DNA from: Maridesulfovibrio hydrothermalis AM13 = DSM 14728
GTDB lineage: Bacteria; Desulfobacterota; Desulfovibrionia; Desulfovibrionales; Desulfovibrionaceae
Direction: 5' to 3'
Assembly: GCF_000331025.1 (NCBI RefSeq)
Contig: NC_020055.1
Coordinates: forward strand, 532,370-596,369
Length of the DNA stretch: 64,000 nucleotides
The translations under genes were made by a program, and so were the position numbers. Shown in pieces: positions 8,373-17,870 of this stretch. The notes beneath the pieces were generated by a model. The model did not search any database. It saw only the letters and a program-made list of their open reading frames with translations, and was not told the origin of the DNA. How positions within the stretch are numbered: position 1 is the stretch's first letter; each line of letters opens with the position of its first letter.

Positions 8373-9206
8373 ATGGATATCCCACGCATTCCCGTCGGCC
8401 AGACTATTGAGACATTTATCGACTTTCTGGTGGATAATTTTTCTTTTGCCACCAAAGCTTTTTCAGCAGTGCTGGATGCCGGACTTGACGTAGTTGAGGG
8501 CGGCATGCGGGCACTGCCTCCATGGCTGTTTATCATAATAGTTGCGCTGATCACATGGCGGCTGGCCCGCAGCAAACGCACCACAATATTTGCCATTGCC
8601 GGACTGCTGCTAATCTGGAATATGGGCCTTTGGAACGCAACTATCAGCACAATTTCGCTGGTTATTGTTTCAACGCTTCTGGCACTGATGATCGGCATTC
8701 CTATAGGTATCATGGCCGCCATGAACAAATACGTTCATAAAATAATCATGCCGACGCTTGATGTGATGCAGACCATGCCTGCCTTTGTTTATTTGATCCC
8801 CGCTATCCCGTTCTTCGGACTGGGCAAAGTGGCGGCAATATTTTCGACAATTATTTTTGCAATGCCCCCTTCCATCAGGTTGACCTGTCTGGGTATCAAA
8901 CAAGTTCCGACCGAACTTGTGGAATGCGCAGAAGCATTTGGGTCCACCCGCTGGCAACGTCTTGTCAAACTGGAACTGCCCATTGCCACGCCCACCATCA
9001 TGGCTGGTGTAAACCAGACCGTAATGCTGGCTCTGTCCATGGTTGTCATCGCAGCCATGATCGGGGCCAAAGGACTTGGCGGTGAAGTATGGAAAGCTAT
9101 CCAGAGACTCCAGATGGGCAAAGGGTTTGAAGCCGGTATCGGCATTGTTATCGTGGCCATGATTATGGACCGCGTACTCCAGAAAATAGGCTCCGGTAAA
9201 AAATAA
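8373..9206 (+). CDS. Glycine betaine/proline ABC transporter, permease subunit
   Basis: 277 residues and strongly hydrophobic, with about six or seven membrane helices. The coupling-loop region is ECAEAFGSTRWQRLVKLELP, the ABC permease EAA motif. An AGGAGG site precedes the start and the gap to the ATPase gene is 2 bp, so translation is probably coupled. The family is ProW/OpuAB, forming the channel for betaine. Confidence 0.92.
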   Translation: MDIPRIPVGQTIETFIDFLVDNFSFATKAFSAVLDAGLDVVEGGMRALPPWLFIIIVALITWRLARSKRTTIFAIAGLLLIWNMGLWNATISTISLVIVSTLLALMIGIPIGIMAAMNKYVHKIIMPTLDVMQTMPAFVYLIPAIPFFGLGKVAAIFSTIIFAMPPSIRLTCLGIKQVPTELVECAEAFGSTRWQRLVKLELPIATPTIMAGVNQTVMLALSMVVIAAMIGAKGLGGEVWKAIQRLQMGKGFEAGIGIVIVAMIMDRVLQKIGSGKK

Positions 9207-9233
9207 CCGGACCACAACCATTAGGAGATAGAG

Positions 9234-10088
9234 ATGAAAAAGATTTTAACCGCAGTTATGGCGGCCCTGCTTATTATGACTATGGCTGTGCCTGCATTTG
9301 CAGGCGACGCAAAAAAGATCAAACTCGCATACGTTGAGTGGGACTGCGCAACTGCGACCACCAATGTTCTCAAAGCTGTTCTTGAAGAACGTATGGGCAT
9401 TGAATGCGAAATCGTACCTGTTGCCGCGGCTGTTATGTGGCAGGCTGTAGGTACAGGCGATGTCGACGGTATGGCAGCTGCATGGCTTCCTGTCACTCAC
9501 GGTGACTACCTCAAAAAAATGCAGAAAAAAGTTGTGGATCTCGGCCCTAACGTTTCCGGCGCGAAAGTCGGCTGGGCAGTACCAACTTATGTAACTATCG
9601 ATTCTATTGAAGACCTCAATAAAAACGCTGACAAATTCGATGACAAAATCATCGGAATTGATCCCGGCGCAGGTCTCATGCGTCTTTCCGAAGAAGCCAT
9701 TGAGAAGTATAACCTCGACAAATTTGAGCTGATGGAAGGTTCCGGCGCAACTATGACCGCAACCCTCAGCAGTGCTGTTAAAAACAACGAATGGATTGTA
9801 GTTACCGCATGGTCCCCACACTGGCTTTTCGGTCGCTGGGACATGAAATACCTCAAAGACCCCAAAGGTGCTCTCGGCGGTGAAGAAACTATCAATACCA
9901 TTGTGCGCAAAGGCTTGAAAACTGACAACCCGGCAGTATACGCTTTCCTCGATAAATTCGCATGGAAAGATGCTAACCAGTTGCAGATGGTCATGGCCTG
10001 GAATCAGGAAAAAGGTGCAGATCCTTATGAAAGTGCTAAGCGTTTCATTAAAGAGAACAAAGCACAGGTTGATTCCTGGTTGAAATAA
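9234..10088 (+). CDS. Glycine betaine-binding periplasmic protein
   Basis: 284 residues. A signal peptide (MKKILTAVMAALL, cut after AFA) leads into an OpuAC-type binding domain. KIKLAYVEWDCATATTNVLK and the Trp-rich patches VMWQAV, AAWLPVTHGDY and VVTAWSPHWLFGRWDMKYL are typical of the aromatic cage that holds quaternary ammonium groups. It is the third gene of the transporter operon, 27 bp after the permease with a good TAGGAG site, and two hairpins follow it. Confidence 0.92.
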   Translation: MKKILTAVMAALLIMTMAVPAFAGDAKKIKLAYVEWDCATATTNVLKAVLEERMGIECEIVPVAAAVMWQAVGTGDVDGMAAAWLPVTHGDYLKKMQKKVVDLGPNVSGAKVGWAVPTYVTIDSIEDLNKNADKFDDKIIGIDPGAGLMRLSEEAIEKYNLDKFELMEGSGATMTATLSSAVKNNEWIVVTAWSPHWLFGRWDMKYLKDPKGALGGEETINTIVRKGLKTDNPAVYAFLDKFAWKDANQLQMVMAWNQEKGADPYESAKRFIKENKAQVDSWLK

Positions 10089-10168
10089 CTCTTTCACTAT
10101 ATAACGCAGCCCGGCTTAACGTATTTCTTCAGCCGGATGACTGCGAAAGGCACATAAACAAAGCCGTT

Positions 10169-10220
10169 AATAAAGCCAAAATCATACATAGTAAAATATG
10201 TTTTGATTTTGGCTTTATTT
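10169..10220 (+). terminator. Terminator of the betaine operon
   Basis: A long stem AATAAAGCCAAAATCA/TGATTTTGGCTTTATT surrounds a loop of about 17 bases and is followed by an AT-rich tail. Confidence 0.7.
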
Positions 10221-10249
10221 ATAATAGCTAAGCAATCAGATATTAGTTG

Positions 10250-10288
10250 ACATAACAGCCTCTGCAACAGTTGCAGGGGCTGTTATGT
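10250..10288. terminator. Second strong hairpin after the betaine operon
   Basis: CATAACAGCC-TCTGCAA and TTGCAGG-GGCTGTTATG pair almost perfectly around a CAG loop (10251-10286), then gttt. It lies 80 bp before the HDOD gene, so it could end transcription or sit in that gene's leader. Confidence 0.55.
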
Positions 10289-10368
10289 TTAAAAAACACT
10301 GCTTTGCTACCTTTCATTTTTAATGTATCATTTTGGTAGAGAATTAAATTAAATCCAGGCGGTTCATT

Positions 10369-11421
10369 ATGACTGATAACATCATCCCTGAAGAGACTCT
10401 GCAAACTGCCATAGAACTGATGGATGAACGTTTTGCCCATACAGATAGAAGCAAGCCTGTTCTGAGTACTCTTTATGAACTCGGCCTTGCCCATGTGGCA
10501 AAAGACCTGATCAGCCACCCGGAACTTTACAAACCGCAGACAGACCTGCCCATTCCTAATAAGAAGTTTGAAAAGGTCGATCCTGTTACCTTGATGCACA
10601 CTGACATCAAACTGCCGTCACTGCCGCAGGTCTTCATTGAAATGCGACAGGTCATAAACAATCCGGCCAGCTCTGCTTCTGATGTTGCAGACGTGATTTC
10701 ACAGGATACTGCGCTGTCAGCCTTCCTGTTGCGTATGGTCAACAGTGCCTTTTACAGTTTCCCTTCTCAGATCGACACTATTTCAAGAGCAGTTGCAGTT
10801 ATCGGGACAAAGCAGCTTTCCACTCTGGCACTGGGCACTTCTGTTATGGATATGTTTAAGGGACTGCCCACCGACATCATTGATCTGGAACTTTTCTGGC
10901 GGCACAGCTTTGCCTGCGGAATCATCGCCAGCCAGCTGGCAAAAATGTTCAAGCAGGGGTCACCGGAAAAATGTTTTGTGGCCGGACTGCTGCATGATAT
11001 CGGACGGCCGGTGCTCATGATGACTCTGCCTGATCATGCCGTCGCCGCAACAGCTATCTCCCGCCAAAAAAAGGCTCTCATGTTCAAGGCTGAAAGGGTC
11101 GTCACCGGATTTGACCACGCTGAACTTGGCGGCATGCTCCTGCGTAAATGGAACCTGCCCTTTTCTCTGGTTACTGCGGTACTTTATCATCACTCTCCGA
11201 CTAAAGCAGCCAAGACACCAGAATCAATGTACGTGTATTTTGCCAACATAATTGCCAAGACCCTCGGTATAGGTGGAGGCGGAGACTTTTTCATAAGGGA
11301 TATTAAAAATGAGAGATGGGAAAATCACGGATTGACACCGGAGAAACTCCGCGAACTTGATAAATCCTTAGCTCCGGTACTTGAAGATGCCTTTTCCATT
11401 CTGACCAGCATGACAAAATAG
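10369..11421 (+). CDS. HDOD-domain signalling protein
   Basis: 350 residues. A short N-terminal region of about 75 residues is followed by an HDOD domain: LPSLPQVFIEMRQVINNP, SQDTALSAFLLRMVNSAFY, and an HD-like stretch FVAGLLHDIGRPVLMM. HDOD proteins are relatives of HD phosphohydrolases that usually act as scaffolds in signalling rather than enzymes; here an HD pair is present in LLHDIG. The gene stands alone. Its target is unknown. Confidence 0.8.
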   Translation: MTDNIIPEETLQTAIELMDERFAHTDRSKPVLSTLYELGLAHVAKDLISHPELYKPQTDLPIPNKKFEKVDPVTLMHTDIKLPSLPQVFIEMRQVINNPASSASDVADVISQDTALSAFLLRMVNSAFYSFPSQIDTISRAVAVIGTKQLSTLALGTSVMDMFKGLPTDIIDLELFWRHSFACGIIASQLAKMFKQGSPEKCFVAGLLHDIGRPVLMMTLPDHAVAATAISRQKKALMFKAERVVTGFDHAELGGMLLRKWNLPFSLVTAVLYHHSPTKAAKTPESMYVYFANIIAKTLGIGGGGDFFIRDIKNERWENHGLTPEKLRELDKSLAPVLEDAFSILTSMTK

Positions 11422-11624
11422 TATGGTTTGAATATTTAATATGCCTCTATAAACAGCTCTGATAAAAAGATTAAAAAGAACAGAATCGAGGCACAGTTAG
11501 CCATATGGCAGATTCAGTTTTTTTAATGATCATAAAAAAACAGCCATTTGACACCTCCACCTCAGGTTTGACAAGGCTGATTAAAGAAAGTACTTGAGCC
11601 TGCATACCACACGGAGGATTTACA

Positions 11625-11849
11625 ATGCTCGATAAAGTCGAAGCTGCCCTTGATAAAGTCAGACCTCTTTTGCAGGCTGACGGCGGTAACGTTGAACTCG
11701 TTGAGGTAACAGACAATGGCATCGCCAAAGTCCGTATGCAGGGTGCTTGCAAAGGCTGTCCCATGTCACAGATCACCTTGAGAAACGCCATTGAGCGTAC
11801 TCTGCTCAAAGAGATCCCGGAACTTAAAGGCGTAGAGCCTGCCGAATAG
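11625..11849 (+). CDS. Nfu-type Fe-S cluster scaffold/carrier
   Basis: 74 residues, equal to the C-terminal NifU domain alone. VRPLLQADGGNVELVEV is the family start and CKGCPMS is the CxxC that bridges a [4Fe-4S] cluster between two monomers. It carries clusters to apo-proteins. A GGAGGA site lies just before the ATG, and two stem-loops follow. Confidence 0.93.
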   Translation: MLDKVEAALDKVRPLLQADGGNVELVEVTDNGIAKVRMQGACKGCPMSQITLRNAIERTLLKEIPELKGVEPAE

Positions 11850-11932
11850 TTTTTTGCCGGCCTCAGTTTTATACTCAGGCCGGTTATCAGACTGAAACCA
11901 GCTACTTCCGACCTAACAGGTTCGGCATTGAA

Positions 11933-11958
11933 TACCGCCGTTTTCGGCGGATTTTTTT
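11933..11958 (+). terminator. Terminator after the Nfu gene
   Basis: ACCGCCG-TTTT-CGGCGG is followed by seven T residues. Another stem (GCCGGCCT...AGGCCGG, about 11857-11884) lies upstream of it without a T run. Confidence 0.85.
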
Positions 11959-11997
11959 GCTTATAGCCCTTAAATACATTTTTCAGGAGATGATTCC

Positions 11998-13392
11998 ATG
12001 AGCAAAACCGTAACCCGCTTTGCCCCCAGCCCGACCGGCCACCTGCACATCGGCGGAGCACGCACCGCACTTTTCGCATGGCTTCTGGCCCGCCGCAATG
12101 ACGGCAGGTTCGTGCTGCGCATTGAAGATACCGACCGCCAAAGATCCACTCAGGAATATACAGATGCCATCCTTGAGTCCATGAAATGGCTCGGTATGGA
12201 CTGGGACGGAGAGCTTGTTTACCAGAGCGAACGCTTTGATCTGTATAACGGTTACATTGACCAGCTTTTAGACGAAGGCAAAGCCTACTGGTGTGACTGT
12301 ACACCTGAACAGGTTGATGCCATGCGCGAAAAAGCCATGAAAGAAAAACGTAAGCCCAAATACGATGGTTCCTGCCGCGAAAAAAATATCGGCCCCGGTG
12401 AGAACAGAGTTGTCCGCTTCAAAGCTCCTCTGGAAGGACGCACTTCTTTTACTGACATGATTAAAGGCCCCATCAGTGTTGAAAATGCTGAAATGGATGA
12501 CATGATCCTGCGCCGCTCTGACGGTTCACCGACCTACAACCTTGCTGTTGTTGTGGACGATCACACTATGGAAGTAACCGAAGTGCTGCGCGGTGATGAC
12601 CATGTCAACAACACCCCCCGCCAAATCCAGCTCTACAAGGCTCTTGGATGGGATGTTCCCAGATTCGGCCACGTGCCCATGATTCTGGGACCGGATAAGA
12701 AAAAACTTTCTAAAAGACACGGCGCACTTTCTGTTATGGAATATCAGAAGATGGGCTACCTCCCCGAAGCAGTAGTCAACTATCTGGTACGTCTTGGCTG
12801 GTCTCACGGCGATCAGGAAATCTTCTCGCGCGAGGAGTTGGTTAAACTTTTCAATACCGAAAGCCTCGGCAACTCCCCTTCAGTTTTCGATACCAAAAAA
12901 CTGGACTGGGTAAACAGCGAATACATCAAAGCAAAAACTCCGGCCGACCTTGTCTCCGGCATGCGCTCTTTCCTGCCTGAAGATGTAGAGGCTGAAGATG
13001 CATATCTTGAAAAAATGATCCCTCTGCTCCAGCCTCGCGCAACCACCTTTAAAGAAATGGCTGATATGGCCGACTTCTTTCTGGTTAGTGCCGAGGTTCT
13101 TGAATATGATGAAAAAGCAGTGGCAAAAGTATTCAAACCCGAAGCCCTTGAAATTCTGAAGGAGCTTACCGCAAGAATTGAAGCGGACGCAGAGTTCAGT
13201 CATGATTCGCTTGAGGCAATCTGCAAAGGTTTCCTCGAAGAAAAAGAACTGAAATTCAAAGCCATCGGACAGCCGGTACGGCTGGCCCTCTGTGGCAGAA
13301 CTCAAAGCCCCGGCGGACTTTACGACCTTATGCTGGTGCTGGGCAAAGATGAAACTCTGGCCCGCTTGAAAAGGGCTGCGGCTCTGGTTTAA
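11998..13392 (+). CDS. gltX: Glutamyl-tRNA synthetase
   Basis: 464 residues, the usual length. The class I HIGH motif appears as FAPSPTGHLHIGGARTALF at the N-terminus and the KMSKS loop as KKLSKRHGAL near 240. The catalytic core and the C-terminal anticodon-binding helical domain are complete. It charges tRNA-Glu, possibly also tRNA-Gln if an amidotransferase is present elsewhere. An AGGAG site precedes the ATG. Confidence 0.96.
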   Translation: MSKTVTRFAPSPTGHLHIGGARTALFAWLLARRNDGRFVLRIEDTDRQRSTQEYTDAILESMKWLGMDWDGELVYQSERFDLYNGYIDQLLDEGKAYWCDCTPEQVDAMREKAMKEKRKPKYDGSCREKNIGPGENRVVRFKAPLEGRTSFTDMIKGPISVENAEMDDMILRRSDGSPTYNLAVVVDDHTMEVTEVLRGDDHVNNTPRQIQLYKALGWDVPRFGHVPMILGPDKKKLSKRHGALSVMEYQKMGYLPEAVVNYLVRLGWSHGDQEIFSREELVKLFNTESLGNSPSVFDTKKLDWVNSEYIKAKTPADLVSGMRSFLPEDVEAEDAYLEKMIPLLQPRATTFKEMADMADFFLVSAEVLEYDEKAVAKVFKPEALEILKELTARIEADAEFSHDSLEAICKGFLEEKELKFKAIGQPVRLALCGRTQSPGGLYDLMLVLGKDETLARLKRAAALV

Positions 13393-13411
13393 AGCCTGAT
13401 ACTTATAATAC

Positions 13412-13448
13412 AAAAAGTCCCTGTACTCACCGAGTACAGGGACTTTTT
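13412..13448. terminator. Bidirectional terminator between gltX and the convergent binding-protein gene
   Basis: AAAAAGTCCCTGTACTC pairs perfectly with GAGTACAGGGACTTTTT. The A run and T run make it work in both directions. Confidence 0.88.
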
Positions 13449-13470
13449 ACGTTTCTACATATTAAATTTT

Positions 13471-14220
13471 CTACGAAGATGGAAAATACTTATCCATAAT
13501 ATTATTCCAGTTTCCGCCTTTTTTTAGATCATCAAGTGCTTCCTGCCATTTCTTAATAACGGCGTCAGGTGTTTTTAAGGAAAAGGCAATATAGGTAGTT
13601 GTAAAAAATATGGCAGGCCCCACCCGCTCCAGATCATTTGCCCCCAATTCCGGAACCGCCCGCAAAAAATGCGGCAGGGTTCTTTCTCCCATAGGAAGCA
13701 GGTCCACCCGGCCCTTCAAAAGTTTTAGATAATCTGATTTGTGAGATGAACTTACATCCAGATTGGTAAACCCCATATCTCTAAGAGTCTGATGATAAAG
13801 GTCGTCTCTGGTTACCGCAATTTTTCCTACTTTCCGTGCATCTTCGACACTCTCGACGACGACAGAACTCCCCTTCAAACGATAAAAATATATATCATTC
13901 CAGAAAACAGGCCCCACGAATTTAAACATGGCGGAACGTTCAGGGGTCATCCCCATCGGAAAAAGAACATCCGCTATTCCAACCTGTAACTGCTTATAGG
14001 CTCTGGCCCAGGGATAGAAATTTATTTCTCCCTTCTCTTCGCCGATTTTTTCCTGAATCTGATGGACCAGCTCCACCAGAAATCCGGTCGGCCGGCCGTT
14101 TTCTTTGTAACTATACGGAGGATAGTGCTCTGCCGTAATATAAAGCTCCGTTGCCATCCCCTTCATCGGGGACAAGCTGAAAAGAAATATAACAAGCAAA
14201 CAGACAATCATTTTTTTCAT
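13471..14220 (-). CDS. Orphan periplasmic binding protein, SBP_bac_3 family
   Basis: 249 residues with a signal peptide (MKKMIVCLLVIFLFSL, cut near GMA). The mature part opens LYITAEHYPPYSYKENGRPT, the standard start of the polar amino-acid-binding family, and contains FYPWARAYKQL and PMGMTPERS, shared by a subgroup common in Desulfovibrio. No permease or ATPase is adjacent, so it may feed a distant transporter or act as a sensor. A paralogue lies at 54581-55321. Confidence 0.82.
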   Translation of the reverse strand: MKKMIVCLLVIFLFSLSPMKGMATELYITAEHYPPYSYKENGRPTGFLVELVHQIQEKIGEEKGEINFYPWARAYKQLQVGIADVLFPMGMTPERSAMFKFVGPVFWNDIYFYRLKGSSVVVESVEDARKVGKIAVTRDDLYHQTLRDMGFTNLDVSSSHKSDYLKLLKGRVDLLPMGERTLPHFLRAVPELGANDLERVGPAIFFTTTYIAFSLKTPDAVIKKWQEALDDLKKGGNWNNIMDKYFPSS

Positions 14221-14422
14221 GGCTGCATAATAGATTATACTGAAATAAAACGCAATTTCTCTCTTATCAGCAAAATAATTTTATTCATAACAAATATATA
14301 CCATGCCACCCTGCCTTTTAAAATTGGGCGCAACCAACATAGTTTTAATCAGCACTTGCATTTTTACTGATCTTTTAACTATGATGCCGTGTATTTTAAA
14401 CATACAAACCGGAGACCGGACC

Positions 14423-16093
14423 ATGTCCCCTTATGAAATATCAGACTGCGCTTCAATAGATTTTACATTCAATTCACGCAGAACTCCGGTGTATGCCACC
14501 AAAGGCATGGTTGCCACCAGCCAGCCGCTTGCAACAGAGGCAGGTCTTGAAATGCTCCGCGCCGGCGGTAACGCTGCCGATGCTGCAATTGCTGTCGCAT
14601 CGGCCCTTGCTGTCATCGAACCATGCAGCACAGGACTGGGCGGTGATGCCTTTGCCTTATACTACAGTCAAAAAAATAAAAAAATATCTGCTCTAAACGG
14701 CTCGGGTAAATCTCCGCAGAACCTGAGCCTTGAAAAAGTCGCCGCTTTGGGCATCAGCGGCTCCCTGCCTAAACGTCACGCCCTAACTGTCAATGTGCCC
14801 GGCGCACTGGCCATGTGGTGCGACCTTATTGAAAGACATGGATCTCTGCCCCTTTCGACAATTTTTGCGCCGGCAATAAGGTATGCAGAAGAAGGCTTTC
14901 CAGTCAGTCCGGTAACGGCTCATATGTGGAAAGAAGACGGCGATGAAGTGCTCAAAACAAGCCCCGGCGGCTCTGCACTGCTCCTTAACGGAGAGGCCCC
15001 GCGCACTGGCGAGATCATGACCAGTAAAGCTATGGGCGACACCTTGCGCAAGCTGGCCGAAGGCAGCCCTGATGATGCAAAAAAACTCTTCTACAAAGGT
15101 GAAATAGCCGACAAAATTGTACAGATTGTACAGGACAACGGCGGCTTTCTGTCTAAAAAAGATATGGCCGAACACACCAGCCTGTGGCAGGACTCTATCA
15201 AAACAAATTACCGGGGATATGAAATCCATGAATGTCCTCCAAACGGTCAAGGCCTAGCCGCACTCATTGCCCTGAACACCCTTTCTAATATTGAGCTGGA
15301 TAAAATCGGCGCGCCTGATTCAGCAGAAAGACTGCACCACCTCATAGAAGCCATGCGCATGGGCTTTGCCGATGCACGGCAACATATTGCCGATCCTGAT
15401 GTATATGCTTGTCCGACGGACAAGCTGCTCTCCAGAAAATACGGTGCAGAACGGGCGGCATGTATTTCCCCGGATAAAGCCAACCCTGACTCGCGCTCAG
15501 GTGTTCCGGTCAACTCCTCGGACACAGTCTACTTCTGCATTGTGGACAAAGACGGCAACGGCTGCTCTCTGGTTAATTCGATCTACATGGGGTTCGGGAC
15601 CGGTATTATCCCCGACGGCTTAGGCTTCCCCCTGCAAAACCGAGGACACAACTTTTCACTTGATCCAGCCCACCCGAACGTACTGGCCGGAGGAAAACGC
15701 AGCTATCATACCATCATCCCCGGCATCTGCCTGCGCGCAGACCATTCACTTCATTCCGTATTCGGGGTCATGGGCGGATTTATGCAGCCCCAAGGGCACA
15801 TACAAGTCATCACAGCCATGCTTGATGACGACGCAACTCCGCAGGAGGCTCTGAACCGTCTGCGATTCTGCATCGAACCGGGAGAAGCCGGAGGCAGGGT
15901 TTGTACAGAAGAAGGCATACCCGAAGAAACTGTAGAGGAATTAATCAGAATGGGGCACGAAATTGATATCCGAAAAGGATATAACCGCACTATTTTCGGA
16001 CGCGGGCAGATCATTACCCGGGATGCAAAAACTAGAACCCTTTGCGGCGGCTGCGACCCGCGTTCTGACGGGCAGGTTTCTGGAATATGTTAA
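14423..16093 (+). CDS. Gamma-glutamyltransferase (cytoplasmic type)
   Basis: 556 residues from the ATG at 14423, chosen because CGGAG lies 9 bases before it; an in-frame ATG at 14303 has no such site. The N-terminal half has GMVATSQPLATEAGLEML and GGNAADAAIA. Thr368 in SSDTVYFCIVD is the expected autocleavage site and nucleophile, followed by NSIYMGFGTG. No signal peptide is seen, so the enzyme should act in the cytoplasm, like YwrD-type members, on gamma-glutamyl compounds. A glutamate-family TRAP transporter downstream may supply a substrate. Confidence 0.88.
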   Translation: MSPYEISDCASIDFTFNSRRTPVYATKGMVATSQPLATEAGLEMLRAGGNAADAAIAVASALAVIEPCSTGLGGDAFALYYSQKNKKISALNGSGKSPQNLSLEKVAALGISGSLPKRHALTVNVPGALAMWCDLIERHGSLPLSTIFAPAIRYAEEGFPVSPVTAHMWKEDGDEVLKTSPGGSALLLNGEAPRTGEIMTSKAMGDTLRKLAEGSPDDAKKLFYKGEIADKIVQIVQDNGGFLSKKDMAEHTSLWQDSIKTNYRGYEIHECPPNGQGLAALIALNTLSNIELDKIGAPDSAERLHHLIEAMRMGFADARQHIADPDVYACPTDKLLSRKYGAERAACISPDKANPDSRSGVPVNSSDTVYFCIVDKDGNGCSLVNSIYMGFGTGIIPDGLGFPLQNRGHNFSLDPAHPNVLAGGKRSYHTIIPGICLRADHSLHSVFGVMGGFMQPQGHIQVITAMLDDDATPQEALNRLRFCIEPGEAGGRVCTEEGIPEETVEELIRMGHEIDIRKGYNRTIFGRGQIITRDAKTRTLCGGCDPRSDGQVSGIC

Positions 16094-16724
16094 CCTTATT
16101 GCTGCAATAGAAATTTTCTTTAGATAAACCTCAAATACAGTCCGTACTTATACGCCCTCAAAAGAAGTAGACAGCCATACGACTATTTTTTACGCATATC
16201 TTATGCATAATACGCAGAAAACATAGGTATATTTTGTTTTTTACATGATACTTATGTAATCAGCTCTAAATCAGTATGATGTTATCAAAAATTTAGACTT
16301 AGTTTCGACAGACAGAGTATTCAAGACAAAACAAGTATATATTTATAGCATAGTATCGGCAGAGCAATACACTTCGACGCCCTCAACTGATCGGCTAATC
16401 AAAAGGCAGAACACAACATATATCTTCATAACTGGATTTTTTATTCGTTTTATAATATACCCCACCCAGAATTCAACGTCTGAACACTTGGCGTGACTTT
16501 AATTTAAGTCTTATTTCAACGTTGGAAAAGTCCTCATTGCAGCGTGTCCGAAAGCTTTGAATTCAGATCGTTATTGATCAGTATTCAGGCTGACTATTAT
16601 GCAAGCATCGGAACTTATACCAAATTCATTTTTGTGAAGCTGCCCGATCTTCTGCTGCATACTGCATTGTGCCGGTCTCTATTTGTTTTGCCTCATCTGA
16701 TCAACATTCAGCTCCGGAGAAAAA
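16094..16724. other. 631-bp AT-rich gap before the TAXI-TRAP operon
   Basis: No gene was found. It holds a small palindrome TATTGCTGCAATA (16097-16109) just after the ggt stop, repeated GCATA/ACGCA-type motifs near 16190-16220, and a leader for the downstream gene. No clear terminator or promoter stands out. Confidence 0.35.
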
Positions 16725-17714
16725 ATGTTTAAGAAAATTTCATGCATTGTTTTGGCCTGCATGCTCTGTATCGCCTTTTCTGCTGCCACCTCTCAGGCAA
16801 GCGACAAAAACCTTATCATCGCAACAGCCACCACCGGCGGAACATACTATCCAGTCGGAGTTGCCATCGGCACACTTGTAAGTATCAAACTTGCCAAGAC
16901 AGATAAAATTACAGCTACAGCAATCAATTCCGCCGGCTCCGGTGAAAATATTCAGATGCTTAAAAATAAGGAGGCCGACCTTGCTATTCTTCAAGCTTTA
17001 TACGGCCTCAATGCATACAAAGGTGAAGGTCCGTATAAAGGAAAAGCTTTTAAGGATTTCAGATCTATCACCATGCTCTGGGAAAACGTTGAGCACTTCC
17101 CCCTGCTGAACAAGTACGTTAAAAACGGCAACATCGAAGACCTCAAAACTCTGGACAGAAAGTTCTCCATAGGTAAACGCGGAAGCGGCTCCGAAGGTTC
17201 CGGCAGAACATTGCTGAAAATTATGGGTGTAGATGTAGAAAACGACCTCATCCTTGAATTCCTCGGCTACACACCTTCTGCTCAGGCTATGATGGACGGG
17301 CGTATTTCCGGCGCAAATATTCCTGCCGGCCCTCCAGCCGCAGCTATCACCCAGCTCTATGCACAGCTCGGCGCTGATAATGTGACCGTTCTTCAGTTCA
17401 CCGATGCGCAACTTGCAAAAATACAGAAAAAATACCCCATCTGGAACAGATACGTTATCCCTGCCGAAACCTATCCATCCCAGAAAGAAGATATAAACAC
17501 TATTGCGCAGCCGAATTTTCTGGCCTGCCGCGCTGACCTCCCTGATGAAGTGGTCTACAAAATAACCAAAACCATATACGAAGACCTGCCTTTCCTGAAC
17601 AGAATCCATAAAGCCACCAAGGCCATGAGCCTCGAACGCGCAACAACCGGACTCCCCGCGCCTCTGCATCCCGGTGCGGAAAAGTATTACCGTGAAGTCG
17701 GCATAATCAAATAA
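16725..17714 (+). CDS. TAXI-family TRAP transporter solute-binding protein
   Basis: 329 residues. A signal peptide (MFKKISCIVLACMLCIAF, cut after SQA) is followed by LIIATATTGGTYYPVGVAIGTL, the hallmark start of TAXI binding proteins. Other family segments are SAGSGENIQMLKNKEADLAI and GKRGSGSEGSGRTLL. It has a CGGAG ribosome site. It delivers a ligand, often glutamate or another organic acid, to the fused permease encoded 157 bp downstream. Confidence 0.9.
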   Translation: MFKKISCIVLACMLCIAFSAATSQASDKNLIIATATTGGTYYPVGVAIGTLVSIKLAKTDKITATAINSAGSGENIQMLKNKEADLAILQALYGLNAYKGEGPYKGKAFKDFRSITMLWENVEHFPLLNKYVKNGNIEDLKTLDRKFSIGKRGSGSEGSGRTLLKIMGVDVENDLILEFLGYTPSAQAMMDGRISGANIPAGPPAAAITQLYAQLGADNVTVLQFTDAQLAKIQKKYPIWNRYVIPAETYPSQKEDINTIAQPNFLACRADLPDEVVYKITKTIYEDLPFLNRIHKATKAMSLERATTGLPAPLHPGAEKYYREVGIIK

Positions 17715-17728
17715 ATAGATTCAATATG

Positions 17729-17755
17729 GCCTCCGGCAGTCAGGCCGGAGGCCTG
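17729..17755 (+). terminator. GC-rich hairpin between the TAXI binding protein and permease genes
   Basis: GGCCTCCGGC and GCCGGAGGCC pair around a short loop, then tgtttcgt. In this place a partial terminator or mRNA-stability stem that raises binding protein over permease is likely. Confidence 0.6.
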
Positions 17756-17870
17756 TTTCGTAACTGTTATCCTCAAAACCGGCACAAAGATCGCCACTTA
17801 GGCGGCGGAGCAGCAATCCAAGCTATTTTAAAAAACTTCGCTTCAAATTTAATTTTCGTAAGGATAAAAT

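Noticed and set aside
11471-12304. 277-residue minus-strand frame over nfu and the start of gltX
   Set aside because: It is the shadow of two well-supported plus-strand genes and resembles nothing.
16490-16520. Sigma-54-like TTGGCGTGAC near the TAXI operon
   Set aside because: No GC lies at the required 10-base distance.
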